DNA of 64,000 bases from NCBI GenBank assembly GCA_001692895.1, contig KV748178.1:2218536-2282535 (forward strand), written 5' to 3'. Position 1 is the first letter of the stretch; each line of letters begins with the position of its first letter. The DNA is from Cenococcum geophilum 1.58. Lineage: Eukaryota; Ascomycota; Dothideomycetes; Gloniales; Gloniaceae. Under the pieces are notes generated by a model. It was given only the letters and a program-made list of their open reading frames with translations, did not search any database and had not been told where the DNA came from. A program made the translations under genes and the position numbers. Shown piece by piece: positions 12,516 to 22,428 of this stretch.

Positions 12516-13773
12516 ATGTCTTACAACGTAAACCCTAACATGTTTGAATCAGATGTACGTGCTTGGCAATATTTATGAGAGCAGCTAGAACAGACCGAAA
12601 GGCCAGATGTAGAACGCCAAATAAGGCAAACTTTTGCACGTATCAGTAAATCAATTCAATGCGTACGAGTCTTAGATGACAAAAGCTCTTTGATAGACTC
12701 GCCACAGCAACCCAAGAAAACAGTTTCGGATGAAATAACAGAAGGGATCTGCAAGTCTTTCAGAACGTTGCCTCGACATATCAGTGGCCATGGCATCCAA
12801 GCCACACCTGATACCACCTGGGGGTGTGCGCTAGTAAGTTTGCCATCCAGCTAGTGCCACCATCTCTCGAAACACAAACCCCCCAAGCTAGAATAGGCTG
12901 TAAACATCATAGTCTTCATGGCAATGAAAAAGATCACTGGTTTCTCATAAAGCTCAATAGAGAACGGAAAATGTGTGCGTGTGCATATGTCCTTAGAATT
13001 CTGCAATTTTATCGCTAACATTGGCCACAGCCAAGCTACATTCAGGATGATTCATGCTCGTGCGGCCTAATAACTTTCGCCAACCTGAAAGCAGTGATCG
13101 CCGGGGGTTCTTTTCCTGAACGCCAAAGGAGCTGGAATTCCATTGGCTCGAGGTCGCCCGAAATATTCTCCGTGCTGTTGAGAGTTTACCGCCCATGAAT
13201 GTTTGGGAGGCGATCAAAGAATATGGAAACACTGGTTCTGTTGAGGTCCTTCAAGGTCTAGATTAGACAGTTGTTTATTTAAGTTCCTATTCTAATTTTG
13301 GTAGAGCGCAAACGCAATTCAAGCCATAGTTCAGACAGTCACAGGAAGAAAAGAGCAAAGCTGCAGGGTAGCAGTGGCGGGGACGGCTTTCCTCCATAGC
13401 AAGCTACGCTAGTTCTGTTAGATGGATTGTGGCAAGATGGTTCAGCTGCGGCGTCTTCGCAGGCGGATAGCATTGACCAAGGATATGTGCAGGAACTGGA
13501 GGCTGACGATCTACAGTATTCGATAATGGATAGGCTGACACTTTTTTTTTCAGGCTTGGAATTCCTTCATGTCGATAATGGATAGGCTGACACTTTTTTT
13601 TTCAGGCTTGGAATTCCTTCATGTCGATAATGGATAGGCTGACACTTTTTTTTTCAGGCTTGGAATTCCTTCATGAGTTAATTAGTTCTATTCTCATTCA
13701 CGCCTCTATGCATCCATACATCTATGCTAAAAAGCATGCTGAAATTACTGGCTATCAGGCGCTCTTTAATTAG
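12516..13773 (+). pseudogene. Decayed single-copy gene, unknown family
   Basis: A plus-strand protein can be followed from the ATG at 12,516. The opening frame hits TGA after about 20 codons, then continues as a helix-rich sequence to about 12,800. Coding resumes near 13,131 (ELEFHWLEVARNIL...), and a plausible 49-bp intron at about 13,255-13,303 leads to a basic Ser-rich segment with one TAG. The last part (from about 13,500) is broken by two extra copies of a 52-bp repeat, which add 104 bp and shift the frame. Stops at former CGA/CAG codons suggest RIP leaking into the island or simple decay. I do not recognise the family, and the exon limits are approximate. Confidence 0.45.
13520..13675. 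repeat. Tandem triplication, 52-bp unit
   Basis: There are three head-to-tail copies of a 52-bp unit with practically no differences, with start points spaced at 13,521, 13,573 and 13,625. Each unit contains GGCTGACAC, a run of nine T, CAG, and then GCTTGGAATTCC. This resembles a fungal branch point, pyrimidine tract and 3' splice site. Read without splicing, the first copy stays in the frame of the surrounding decayed gene and the added copies break it. Confidence 0.95.
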
Positions 13774-14065
13774 TTCATTTCTATACCTGGCACTATATGG
13801 AGTGTGGTAAATGAGCGAAACACGACTTTACATGGGGATGTAAAAACTAACGATAATCAAAAAAGGGTTTATGTTTAGACACAATGACACGTTACCCTAG
13901 GCGGCGTAACGTGAAAAGGCCTACCCGAATTGCTATCTAGGGGATTTGGGTCTTAGAAGCGAAGTTAGACATACTGAGGGAACATATTGTCGCGCGACTT
14001 CGGGTAGTGATCGGGTACCCATTGATATCAAAAAGCCCTTCCAACTATTTCCCCGCCTATTCGCT

Positions 14066-14655
14066 TCACTCTTTCCCCCCAGCTAATGTATTTAGCGCGT
14101 CACCATCGACTCTCAACCCTACCCACTCAGACATCCTCTTCGCTCCTAATGCTTCATAGAAGTCTAAGCTTGGCTTATTCCAGTTCAGGCACGACCACTC
14201 AAGTCTACCGCCATGGATATTTACAACTTCCTTCGCCAGCTCTCGTATGAGAGCCTTCCCGTACCCTCGCTTGCGGTACTTTGGCTTCACGAACAAGTCT
14301 TCTAGGTAGATGCCGGGAGCGGCGCGCCAGGTGCTGTAGTTGTGAAAGTATAGTGCCATGCCTGCCACTTCGCCCTCTGGAGCTGTGAGGAGAAGTGTCT
14401 TTGCATAGCCTGAGTTCTGGGTTGAAGGAGAGGAAGTATTGTTTGAGCTCGGTGCAAAGGAGAGGGTCCGAGCGAGAGATTCTTCGGTAGCGACAACCGA
14501 AGAAGTAGCATTCTCGTATGCAGCGAGCTCATGGATTAGTGAGAGTATAGTTGGAACATCTGGAATGAATGTGAATTAGCGGAGTTAAGGTGCAATTGCA
14601 AGTGGGGTTAAGAACCTTCACGTGTGGCGGGGCGAATTGTGTATTCGGAAGCCAT
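14066..14655 (-). CDS. GNAT N-acetyltransferase, diamine-acetyltransferase-like
   Basis: Two exons, 14,616-14,655 and 14,066-14,559, joined over a 56-bp intron (GTTCTT...CATTCCAG), encode 177 residues starting MASEYTIRPATREDVPTIL. The N-terminus is the usual GNAT beta1/alpha1 start. The acetyl-CoA binding motif A is clear: YLEDLFVKPKYRKRGYGKAL at about residues 98-117, with the R-x-x-G-x-G/A loop. It is followed by the LEWSCLNWNKPSLDFYEALGA block typical of spermidine/spermine N1-acetyltransferase (SAT1) relatives, which acetylate polyamines or thia-lysine-like amines in the cytosol. The length matches that family (about 165-180). The splice is supported because it joins G|AT into the conserved Asp codon. 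The exact substrate cannot be read from sequence. It stands alone, about 660 bp downstream of the LYR gene and on the same strand. Confidence 0.88.
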
Positions 14656-15312
14656 CTGAACTAGAATGGTGAACTGGGAGGGTGATTCAGGAATTGGAAC
14701 GTTGGTTGCTTTATATTCATGAAGATGGCAGAACACGCCCTTTGGTCAAAGAAATGGAGGATGACAGATTTGAGTTACTTACCGCCGGAAGTTGCCGATT
14801 CGATAAAATGATTTGAAAAATCAGAAAAATCAGCGAAAAATTATAAAAAATTGTAAATGCTTACAGTTTCCAGTAATCCAAGGTCCAATGTGACATTTAA
14901 TATGAAATGACACCTCCAAGAGCCTTTTAGGATGCCCGAGTGCCATCCAGTGTATTTTTGGATTTAGGATCGCAAGTCATGCCTTTGGGGAATTTAGCTC
15001 ATAAGAGAAACTAGAGGTGGATAATAGCTAGTCTTCCGGAAGGCATGAGTTCTTACTCCTTGGATATTTTGCAGAAGTTTCCTTCTACTTTTAAACCCTC
15101 AGTTTAATGGCATGCTCTCCGGAGCGTCTTCCGCGGCTCCGATGGGTAAATCGCTGTTATCGGATTGATAGAGCCCGTTTGCACACTTACCATTACTGCG
15201 TAGAAGGCTGTTCGGTGAAAGATTCCAGTGTCCAGCTTTTGGACTGCTTACTCTATTGGGCTCCAGCTTTGTATCTGTATTTTACCCTTTTCTGACCGCG
15301 GAACGGTTGACG
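14656..15312. other. Intergenic, GNAT promoter and LYR gene 3' flank
   Basis: There is no credible gene here. The part next to the GNAT start codon should hold its promoter. An A-rich stretch near 14,815-14,860 is the only compositional feature. The side near 15,312 should hold the 3' UTR of the LYR gene. No tRNA or repeat was recognised. Confidence 0.6.
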
Positions 15313-16578
15313 CTATCCACGAGGTGTACTAAGAGTTTGTATAAGTTTCCCTTTACTGTTAACACCTTCGAAAACGAAGTTATCCACAGGAACAGAAAAG
15401 GGCCTGGGATTCAGCTTCTTAAGCGAGCCCCATTCTACCTGCCATGTCTTCCGAATTGGGTCCCATGTCAATTTACAGCATTGGGCTGATACCCTTGCGT
15501 ACAGTCTTCTCATGAAACGTTTTGTGATATTGTGCGGTCGATCTTTTCCGCGCGGTACATCGGCGAAACTCGGAGTTTTGAATGTCAGCCCGTTTTCCAA
15601 GATTCTAATTCTGTATGCTTGCAATGCCATGTCCCAGGATCTGTTCACATTCGAAGTGTTTCCTAGTGCTGGAAAGCGAACAACGCTCGACTGTCGGGCA
15701 AGATACGAATCTCCAAGTCGCTGGGTCTGCGAACGATCGGTTCCCACGGGTCGTCTCGGGATCAACCCTTCCCATGCAATATTCCCAGCAGCTAACCCGT
15801 ATAATCTATCCCACTCGTGGTTTGGCAAAGGTGGTAAAACCTTTTCCATTGTGGACTTATACCATCGTAGAACAATATTCCGTGCTCGTTTGATTGCCAT
15901 TGGTCTGGCCCAAATGTTCTTAATTGGCGCCACTACTTTGCTAGCCCTGAGTATGGATCGCACAGGGTTGTGAACAGAAATGGATTGCTGGCTTTTGATG
16001 ACCGCCTTCAATTTGGGGTATTTGTTAGATATTTCGTATTCATACTCAGTTTTGGATATTTTTCGAGGCGCAGTAAAGAATGATAAGGCAGTTTTATCAC
16101 TGTGGTAAAGTTGTTGCAAAGGTGCTTTGAGTAGAGCAGCGTAACTTTTCAACATAGCTTCAACCGTGATAGAATCGGCCGGAACTTCAGCCTTGAGGAG
16201 ATGTCCTAGAAGTTCGTGCCTCCTTTTGCCAATTCGACCGTACGTATGGAGAAGCACTTTCTCGAGGCAACTTATATCACCATTGTTAGCTCGGCGTAGA
16301 ACTGTGAGAGCTTTACGGCCCTCCATTTGCTTTTTTATAGCTCGCTCTCTTATTATATATGGCCTCAGGCGTTTGTATGGTTTCGTGCCAGTTTCCCATG
16401 ACGGAAGAGATCTTGCGGCCGGTTGGTACGCTTTGAAGCGAGAGATGATATGTTTTCGGAAGTAGAGGCGTGCAGCAGAGTCGGGAAGGTAGGTTGTCTC
16501 TCTGAGAAGGGCGCGAAACAGGTGAATTGGCGGGAGTTTTGAAGCTCGTTTGATTAAAGAGAGCCATTTAGATGGCAT
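15313..16578 (-). CDS. LYR-motif (complex 1 LYR / Cup1-like) protein
   Basis: A single exon encodes 421 residues. The N-terminus carries a LYR-type motif: L-F-R at residues 20-22, LLRE just after, a proline at 32 and the conserved downstream Phe at about 48 (HIISRF), all within a basic amphipathic helix. This matches the complex 1 LYR superfamily, most like the fungal Cup1-like group. LYR proteins act in mitochondria as adaptors for Fe-S cluster delivery or as respiratory complex assembly or subunit factors, usually with acyl-carrier protein. The protein is much longer than the small LYR proteins (about 90-150 residues). Its basic C-terminal part, with several Trp residues near WDPIRKTWQVEWG, has no domain that I recognise. 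The basic N-terminus suits mitochondrial import. The gene diverges from mbp1 across 466 bp. The specific client is unknown. Confidence 0.75.
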   Translation of the reverse strand: MPSKWLSLIKRASKLPPIHLFRALLRETTYLPDSAARLYFRKHIISRFKAYQPAARSLPSWETGTKPYKRLRPYIIRERAIKKQMEGRKALTVLRRANNGDISCLEKVLLHTYGRIGKRRHELLGHLLKAEVPADSITVEAMLKSYAALLKAPLQQLYHSDKTALSFFTAPRKISKTEYEYEISNKYPKLKAVIKSQQSISVHNPVRSILRASKVVAPIKNIWARPMAIKRARNIVLRWYKSTMEKVLPPLPNHEWDRLYGLAAGNIAWEGLIPRRPVGTDRSQTQRLGDSYLARQSSVVRFPALGNTSNVNRSWDMALQAYRIRILENGLTFKTPSFADVPRGKDRPHNITKRFMRRLYARVSAQCCKLTWDPIRKTWQVEWGSLKKLNPRPFSVPVDNFVFEGVNSKGKLIQTLSTPRG

Positions 16579-17044
16579 GACCCCAGTGGTATCGGGGTGC
16601 TACTAGGACGGTAGCAGGAGCGTCGCTGGTGAGGATGTCGTGGATGTATAGTGACGAGAATATTGACAACGTATTAGCTGGACAAGATTTAATTGGTGAA
16701 GGACAGAGGCTAGCTCAAAGCAGCGGTCGAGCACAGGCGACGCGCGCACCTCCACCAAGAAAACGCGCGAGTCGACCGCCCGGCGCTCCATCACGACTTG
16801 CCAAATTAACCACGGCCATCCACCATCGTCGCGATCGTGTAATACGCCCTCCTGGCACGTCTCCTTTCACTGAGACTGTCACAGCGATCACACCTGTGGA
16901 ATTCGCGGGTAGCGCCAAAGGCCTAGTTACATTCCCTTACCCGTTCGCAGTCTTCACCCCTCGCGGGTCCGTCATGTTCACTGCAGCTTGACCACCAAAC
17001 CCCGCAGAATCTGCCTCTCTACTCCTCTCCTGTCGCTCAGCACT
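16579..17044. promoter_or_regulatory. Divergent promoter of LYR gene and mbp1, with ACGCG cores
   Basis: The 466 bp between the two start codons holds two ACGCG cores at 16,740-16,744 and 16,763-16,767, the second in the context AAACGCGCGA. ACGCG is the core of the MCB element bound by Mbp1-containing MBF in yeasts, so self-regulation of mbp1 is possible. The extents of the two promoters cannot be separated by reading. Confidence 0.45.
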
Positions 17045-19775
17045 ATGCAAGTCGCGCTTTCATCCTTGGCATCATCATTTCCCCCAGCCGCTCCCTCGCA
17101 GCCCATCATGTACAACAACTCGCCCCATAGCATGATCGTGCAGTCCTCCGGATACAGGAGTTTCTCTGATGCCAATGGTTTCTCTCAGCATCAAATGGAG
17201 AAACCCCAGATATATACGGTATGCTGCGCGCCATCTAGCCCATTCACAACTCACGTTTTGCTAACGCTCTCCCGCTGCCAAGGCCGTTTATTCGGGCGTA
17301 TCAGTCTACGAAATGGAAGTAAACCGTGTCGCCGTTATGAGAAGACGTTCCGACTCCTGGTTAAATGCGACGCAGATCCTCAAAGTCGCCGGCGTGGACA
17401 AGGGCAAGCGCACAAAGGTCTTGGAGAAGGAGATTTTGACCGGAGAACACGAGAAGGTTCAAGGTGGCTATGGAAAATACCAAGGAACATGGATCAATTA
17501 TCGCCGTGGAAGGGAATTCTGTCGGCAGTACGGTGTGGAGGATATTCTGAGGCCTCTGCTGGACTACGACATGAGCGCCGACGGAAGCGCCGGTCAAGGA
17601 ATTGACACCCCTACTAAGGAGCAAGCTATGGCTGCAAACCGGAAAAGGTTCTACACAGCAAGTATGGATGGCCGCACTAATAGCCAAAACATCGGCGGAA
17701 CATTCTTCTCTAATATCTCCTCGACGGCATCAAGCGCGCTTGCCGCAATGAATAAGGTGGCAAGAATGAATTCCCCTGCACCGAGACCTGGGAGCTCGCA
17801 ACGAAGACCTGGAAATACCAGTGGTCGACCTCCACAGCCGCCGATGGGGAGTCAAGAATCTTTTAGAGCAAGCCAACAGAGCGTACCTAGCCTGTCGTCA
17901 GAGCGAAGCTTTGGTGCGAATGGGATAAGTGACTCCGCTTATGGGACTCAAGGACAGTTTGCCGAAAATCATATGGACGGACATGCAGAGTCGCAGGAAC
18001 CTCCACGAAAGCGGATGCGGCCGTCAAGCCAGGAAGAATCATTCTCTCAGCCAAACGGAGCCGAGGTTTCGATGCGTGAGGGAACGCCTACAGAGCCAAA
18101 TGAGTCTTTCGTATACCAACAAGCCGGACATAACGTCTCGACAGCTGACGGTGACGTTCCGACCGCATTACCTCCACTTCCTCCACCGAGTGACAAGCTA
18201 TCAGAAGAGAAACAGGCCATCTTAACGGACCTTTTCGCAGATCAATCTCGAACTGATTTCACAAACCACCCCGCAATCCTCCATCTTTCGGGCTCAGACC
18301 TCGACATGCCAATCGATAATACTGCAAACACAGCGTTGCACTGGGCGGCTACATTAGCTCGAGTTTCACTTATGCGGTTGCTCGTCTCTAAAGGCGCCAA
18401 CATGTTTCGAGGGAATGCCGCTGGGCAAACCCCTTTAATGAGTGCAGTTTCAGTAAATAACAGTCTTGACCATAGTTGCTTCCCAGAGACACTTGAAATA
18501 TTAGCGCCTCTTATAGAGCTACGAGATGCGCAAGGCAGGACGATCCTCCACCATATCGCGGTCACTTGCGCAATCAAAGGTCGAGCAGCATCTAGCAAGT
18601 ATTATCTTGAAGCTCTCCTCGAATATCTTGTACGAAGCATGAGTCAACCGAGCAGTCAAACAGTATCGTTCGATGGCGGAAATGTCAAGCCAATAGGCCT
18701 CATGAGATTCATGCAAGAGATGGTCAACGCCAGAGACAAAGCCGGCAATACGGCATTAAATCTAGCAGCTCGTATCGGCAACCGCAGCATAATTCAGCAA
18801 CTGTTAGAAGTGCAAGCAGATGCCACAATACCAAATTACAAGGGTATGAGACCCATTGACTTTGGTGTTGGAACGGAGGTGGAACGGAGTGATATGCCAC
18901 CGATGAGCCAGATAAGCTCACCTAGTAAGAGCAAGGCGCCGTTAAGTAGAGTTGAGGAGACGAGCAGAGAAATGATGCCGCGTAAGTGCTAAATCTTTTA
19001 TTTCCTAACTCTAATGTCGTTCCTAAGTTAACCCACGACTCTAGTTTTCACATCCTTCCTTTCCAATGCCAGCTCCCAGTACGCTGCGGAAACACGGCTA
19101 AAACAAGACTCAATCGACCGCATCAACACCACAATTCGCGAGCTATCCGCCCTCCAAAAATCCGAATCCGCCCGCCTCGAGGCTCTACGAACCCGTATGC
19201 GCGCTCGTTCCGATCGCGCCCAACGCATCCTTAACCTACGCCGGTGGCTTGATACCCAGCGGCGGGCCCTCAGCGTCGCCGACCCATCAAGCTTGCAAGG
19301 CGCGGGGAAGGTCAAGGTCGGCGACGCAGACAAGGAGGGCGCGGGGGTCAGTATCAGGCTTGACGATCTACCCGAGCATGTGCGGCAGGTGGTCAGGAGT
19401 TTAAACTTACCGCCGTCATCGTCACCCGACTTTCTCAAGGCTCCAATACCGCCGATCGACACGACGAGCTTGTCTGGCCCGCAGCAGGCCTACCTCGCAC
19501 ATCTACCTAGCTTAGGCGTACTTAGAAGTAGGCTAGAGGCGTACGCTAAGAATAATGCAAGTCTAGCGGCGCGGAGTAAGGCGCTAAAGCAGAAGGACGG
19601 AGAACTAGAGGCTATGTATCGGAAGGTGGTAAGCCTGTGTACGGGGGTTGAGGAAGGGCGAGTGGATGAAGTAGTAGGAGGGCTAGTCGCGGCTGTGGAG
19701 AGTGAGACGGCGGACGGAGTCGATGTGGGGCGGGTGAGAGAATTTTTAAGGAAGGTGGAGGGAGTGGAAGGATAA
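17045..19775 (+). CDS. mbp1: APSES/ankyrin transcription factor Mbp1 (MBF subunit)
   Basis: Three exons, 17,045-17,218, 17,283-18,981 and 19,045-19,775, give 867 residues with all junctions in frame (introns of 64 and 63 bp, donors GTATGC and GTAAGT). The first intron interrupts the APSES domain after QIYT and the protein resumes AVYSGVSVYEMEVN. The DNA-binding KilA-N/APSES domain spans about residues 55-160 with the conserved RRRSDSWLNATQILKVAG and EKVQGGYGKYQGTW stretches. A long Ser/Gln/Pro-rich linker follows. Ankyrin repeats lie at about 395-560 (NTALHWAA near 406; GNTALNLAARIGN near 545). The third exon encodes a coiled-coil, Arg/Glu-rich C-terminus ending in a dimerisation-like helix. 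The family forms MBF/SBF with Swi6 and drives G1/S genes in the nucleus. I chose the ATG at 17,045; 17,108 is an in-frame alternative. The second intron's acceptor (19,044) was chosen because it alone keeps the frame with a LFTSFLSNASSQYA junction. Confidence 0.93.
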
Positions 19776-20740
19776 TACCTTGGAAAATGTATTCCTTGTA
19801 CCAGAAGAAGCATTGGAACGACACTACGAGAATTCCTACCCGGGAGCTCGAGCTGATATGGATATGAATTATATGGAGTCAACACAACAATGTCACAGTA
19901 CGGCCTGAGTTTGGCATGGTTGAATATGCTCATGTTTATGGTCATGTGCATATTCTTGGACTGGTGTGAGCGCTGCTTACCTTTCAACGAACAAGAGTTT
20001 CGTTGTTGTTGGAAAGCTGACCATCCAGAGTATCTTTTCAACTTATACTAGCTTCAGCGATATTCGTAAAAATACACGCCCGCATTTAACACACTTTGCA
20101 GTTCTGGTGCTGAGCCTCAACCTCAACCCCCAAGGAAAGTATAAGCAAGTTGATGCTACATTCTCCTCCGGCGGGATTTCCGAGGCTGTGAACTGGGGAT
20201 TACGGAAGTACTAGATTAGACATGCTTATGCAGAGATCTGCTTCAAAATTAGGCACACGTAGAGAGCGCTAGGCCTTGATGCAAGGTCCAGCCCCCTTGA
20301 GCGGGTCGTGTTGTTAAAAGCGTGTCCTGATAGACTAATGGCGTCAAATCCGGTTAGGAATTGACAAGGTATGTATGTGTGCGGTTAATTAAATGTTGGG
20401 GATTTAGTCTATTGCTAGAAATATTCCTAAGATGTGGTGCTCAAGGAAGCTCACCCCCGGTTCGAAGCAATCGGCATTGCTTGCTGAAGGCGCCATAAGT
20501 ACGCATACTCACCCCGACTTCCATTAGTTCCGTACCGCATGGGCCGTCCTGCCTACATTGCATCTTCAACCAGAGGTTGGATGAGAACAAATTGTCTGCC
20601 TCTGCTCTTACTCAACATTATCGCTATATAAAGTGCTTACTATGTTCTGTTAGTAAGGACTACTAGCCACAGCACCTATATAGCTCAGAGCCATTTAAAG
20701 ATGAAGCTCCATCCCAAAGAAAACCAAACTAAAATGGACT
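19776..20740. other. Intergenic downstream of mbp1, no gene seen
   Basis: Only short frames without domains occur, such as an 82-codon plus-strand frame at 19,966-20,214 that I regard as chance. Sequence composition is that of the gene island. A GGTTCGAAGC near 20,459 resembles a tRNA T-arm, but no matching anticodon arm or acceptor stem could be found. Confidence 0.55.
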
Positions 20741-21868
20741 CTACTCATCTTGCTCCAAAGCGCGGATACATACTTGGCTTAAATGAGAAAATTTGCAATC
20801 GCAGATACGCATTATGTTCTTAGGACGTTCAGGACGATCCTTCATCTGCTCTACCATGTAGTCCCGAAGTGCTATCTCTAGCGTCTTCCGTTTTTCCTCG
20901 GAGTAAGAGCAGGTAGCTTCATCAAGCATGCGGAGGGCGAATTTAACTTTTGGGCTGTGAAACCTAGCAGCGTGTTCCAGATAGCTCCTCTGTTCCTCGT
21001 CATCCCTAGCCTTCGGAAAACCTCACGCATTCCTTTGGCCTAGGAAGCCGAATCCCAGATTGTCCCGTCATAGATTAAGCTGACTTTGCTGATGCGAGGA
21101 CAGTAATGAACTAAGACATTGAGCTGCCGTCTCCAGTCACTAAGTTTTGTCGCTGTTAGAGATTTAAAGGGAGCAGCAATGCTACTCAATTTAGCTTCCG
21201 TAGCAGAGGTCTGGTATTTCAGAACAACGTTCCTGGGGTAGTTGGGCTGGGGATGTGTGATCGTGTAGAAACGCGAGGTTACACTGAGGGTTATCCATGA
21301 ACCGTATCTCATTCCCATATAAGATTCTAGACCCCTCATGGTGAAGGAGCTTGTTCACCCTCGGGATTGAGAGGCTAACTTTCTCTAAGCTAGTGTTACT
21401 CGAAGTGATGTGGTAAGTTGCATTGAATCTTATAATTGAAGTTCCGGTGCACTTGACTCCGTAGGACGCTGACGGCTTCCTCTCGGTACGCTCGACATCT
21501 GGTTTTCTCCAGCAATTATGTATCAAGAGCGGACCTTGCGGCAAAAAGGTACCAACAGACCAGTTTCCGCGCTTTTGAATAGTCAGTTGTGTCTAAAGAA
21601 TTTGTGGGTTCTTTGACCAACTCCAGAATTTTGAGCACACTGGATTCTTACTAAGTTTGACGCTGGATTGCGAGGGCACAAGTTTTTCCCGTGGGTGCTT
21701 GCGGCGAGGTGGCGGAGAGCTTGAAAGTGAGTGAACCACGGCAGGTTTAACTACGTGTTTTGCAACAGCCGGCTTTCTGGACTGTTCCTCAGTTGAGGTC
21801 TCTTCTGTGGCTACAACTGGTACAGGTACGTTCTCTCTCTCAGCCTCAGCTTCTTCAGTTACTTCACC
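20741..21868 (-). pseudogene. Broken fungal hypothetical protein (2EXR/F-box-like region)
   Basis: The minus strand reads a Ser/Pro/basic N-terminal region from about 21,868 (EEAEAERENVPVP..., then SSSPPPRRKHPREK). A central part around SIPRVNKLLHHEGSRILYGNEIRF follows, resembling the start of fungal 2EXR/F-box-type proteins in which a lost Leu/Tyr-Gly block is usual. The C-terminal helical part ends CIRALEQDE at 20,741. At least three breaks separate these pieces: a stop near 21,580, a shift near 21,550, another near 21,300, a TAG near 21,044 and a shift near 21,015. No start codon is evident at the 5' end. The family call rests on general look only. Confidence 0.5.
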
Positions 21869-21973
21869 TTATTTCTAGTTAATTTATTTGCCCAGAAAAA
21901 ACAATAATGTCCAATTTCAATGTTGCGGTATTCTGATCATAGAGATTTTCTTTCCCTGAGTGACCACCGAGTG

Positions 21974-22178
21974 CCAGTGGTCTTATCAATATTCAATATC
22001 AGTATGAGGCCGTATTGGTATTGATACTGAATAGTAATTCAAATATTGAATATTTTGCCAAGCCTCTACACAAATATAAGCTGCGAACAGTGGATATACT
22101 ATTGATATTGAATATTAAACGTCAATATTTAATATCCAATAATCATTAATCAATACTGAATATTGATAAGAGCACTGG
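21974..22178. repeat. MITE-like inverted-repeat element, about 205 bp
   Basis: Ends CCAGTGGTCTTATCAATATT and the complement of ...AATATTGATAAGAGCACTGG pair over about 26 bp with two mismatches. The interior is AT-rich with several shorter AATATTCAATAT palindromes. There is no coding capacity. A target duplication could not be fixed, so the superfamily is open; a CAGTG start occurs in Tc1/mariner and hAT ends. It lies between the broken gene and the 3' end of spf1. Confidence 0.65.
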
Positions 22179-22428
22179 GAGACTGAGTAGTTGAGATAAA
22201 GTAGAGATAAGACAAGGCAAAAAAGAATTGACACTCATGTCACCGGTATCTGCTCCAGGTAGAGGTGGGCTCCGCAGACGTGGAGTGAGCTCAGAAGGGA
22301 GTACGGCAGATATTCAACGTCATGTCAACGTACCTAGTGGGGTGTATCAGACGTAAATAATTAAGAGAAGAGAAATAAATGCTGAATTATTGTACCAACC
22401 CGGCTACCGTCTACGTCTACATCTACGT

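Noticed and set aside
13915..14010. Structured RNA from inverted CTACCCGAA/TTCGGGTAG
   Set aside because: A 9-bp pair 75 bases apart with no further stems; likely chance.
16988..17044. mbp1 start at 16,988
   Set aside because: In frame, but the codon at 16,988 is not ATG and the predicted extension has no family resemblance; 17,045 fits better.
19966..20214. Small protein gene of 82 codons
   Set aside because: No domain, no start context and low-complexity-like translation in the 3' flank of mbp1.
20440..20480. tRNA gene from a GGTTCGAAGC B-box-like motif
   Set aside because: No A box, anticodon arm or acceptor stem could be paired at the right distance.
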